A model generated the notes under the pieces. It searched no databases. It saw only the letters and a program-made list of their open reading frames with translations, and was not told where the DNA came from. DNA of 26,421 nt from a virus, in IMG/VR virus record IMGVR_UViG_3300030106_006588, positions 1 to 26,421 of that record; one strand, written 5' to 3'. A program made the translations under genes and the position numbers. Positions within the stretch are counted from its first letter, which is position 1. Each line of letters opens with the position of its first letter. Positions 26,337 through 26,421 of the stretch are shown in pieces.

Positions 26337-26421
26337 TATTTATAATTTTTTGTCTAACAGTATGAGAGTAACTCTTATTTTCGACTAGGAAACCCCTACA
26401 TATAGGGAAATTTTCTTTTTT
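26337..26421. promoter_or_regulatory. Upstream region of the primase gene
   Basis: The 85 nt before the primase ATG contain an 11-bp palindrome AGAGTAACTCT (26365-26375), about 30 nt from the start codon, which could be an operator. A TATAAATA on the - strand (26344-26337) touches the ATG and is too close to act as a -10 box for this start. No further gene is seen before the window end. Confidence 0.3.
26394..26421 (+). terminator. Weak hairpin with T-rich tail
   Basis: CCCTA (26394-26398), CATA loop, TAGGG (26403-26407), then AAATTTTC and a T-run to the window end. The stem is only 5 bp, and as a + strand terminator it would stop transcription antisense to the primase, so the call is weak. 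Confidence 0.28.

Noticed and set aside
26337-26344. TATAAATA on - at the primase start
   Set aside because: Touches the ATG; same spacing problem. Kept only as a remark in the upstream-region feature.
1-26421. tRNA, rRNA, CRISPR and insertion-sequence signals
   Set aside because: I looked for cloverleaf ends, repeat-spacer arrays and transposase motifs and saw none; the repeats found are coding fibre repeats or the two dyads.

Overview
The window looks like a piece of an uncultured, AT-rich marine cyanophage genome, probably a tailed phage with a T4-like-cyanophage style accessory set. I infer this from four high-light-inducible (Hli) proteins in tandem, an NblA-like phycobilisome-degradation adaptor, a phage-type 2-oxoglutarate/Fe(II) prolyl-hydroxylase-like oxygenase, three large tail-fibre genes built of repeated ERMRIDSSG modules (two ending in self-cleaving S74 chaperones), and a prim-pol/D5-helicase replication protein. 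No rRNA, tRNA, IS element or CRISPR array was seen. Naming the host or phage family more closely would be guesswork; NblA suggests a host with phycobilisomes.

Layout. 1-6893 (+): tail-fibre/receptor-binding block, with a truncated repeat-rich fibre, an Mtd-N-domain protein, small virion proteins, a tail-assembly-chaperone-like protein and two fibres. 6949-10341: an envelope-directed cluster with small membrane proteins on + around three consecutive exported (signal-peptide) proteins on -. 10385-11849 (+): small proteins and an HNH nuclease. 11850-12644 (-): the oxygenase. 12692-14145 (+): a 32-aa membrane peptide, the NblA-like protein, a putative structural protein and a divergent lysozyme-like protein. 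14039-16821: mostly - strand, with a MazG/DUF1599-like protein, a Dam-like methyltransferase with an altered motif and three unknown proteins. 16877-19393: structural-type proteins and a large double HNH-like protein. 19394-19671: a non-coding region with two 48-bp dyad elements. 19672-22548 (+): small virion-like proteins, the third fibre and a membrane protein. 22549-23661 (-): a minigene operon with four hli genes and four further small genes, most linked by 1-4 nt overlaps. 23766-26336 (-): primase-helicase.

How it may work together. The fibre block sets adsorption. The hli operon sits behind a well-formed NtcA-type promoter (GTA-N8-TAC, 21 nt, TAAAAT). With NblA (antenna dismantling) and a 2-oxoglutarate-dependent enzyme in the same window, this suggests an infection programme tied to host nitrogen status and light harvesting; that link is inference. 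The gene map is extremely compact: all six convergent junctions overlap or abut.

Two gene starts look damaged. A single base at 8455 would restore both an ATG and a TGA in a gene overlap. The S74 fibre has its conserved N-terminal module in frame at 2542-2814 but no usable start codon. Either could be real or a sequencing/assembly error.
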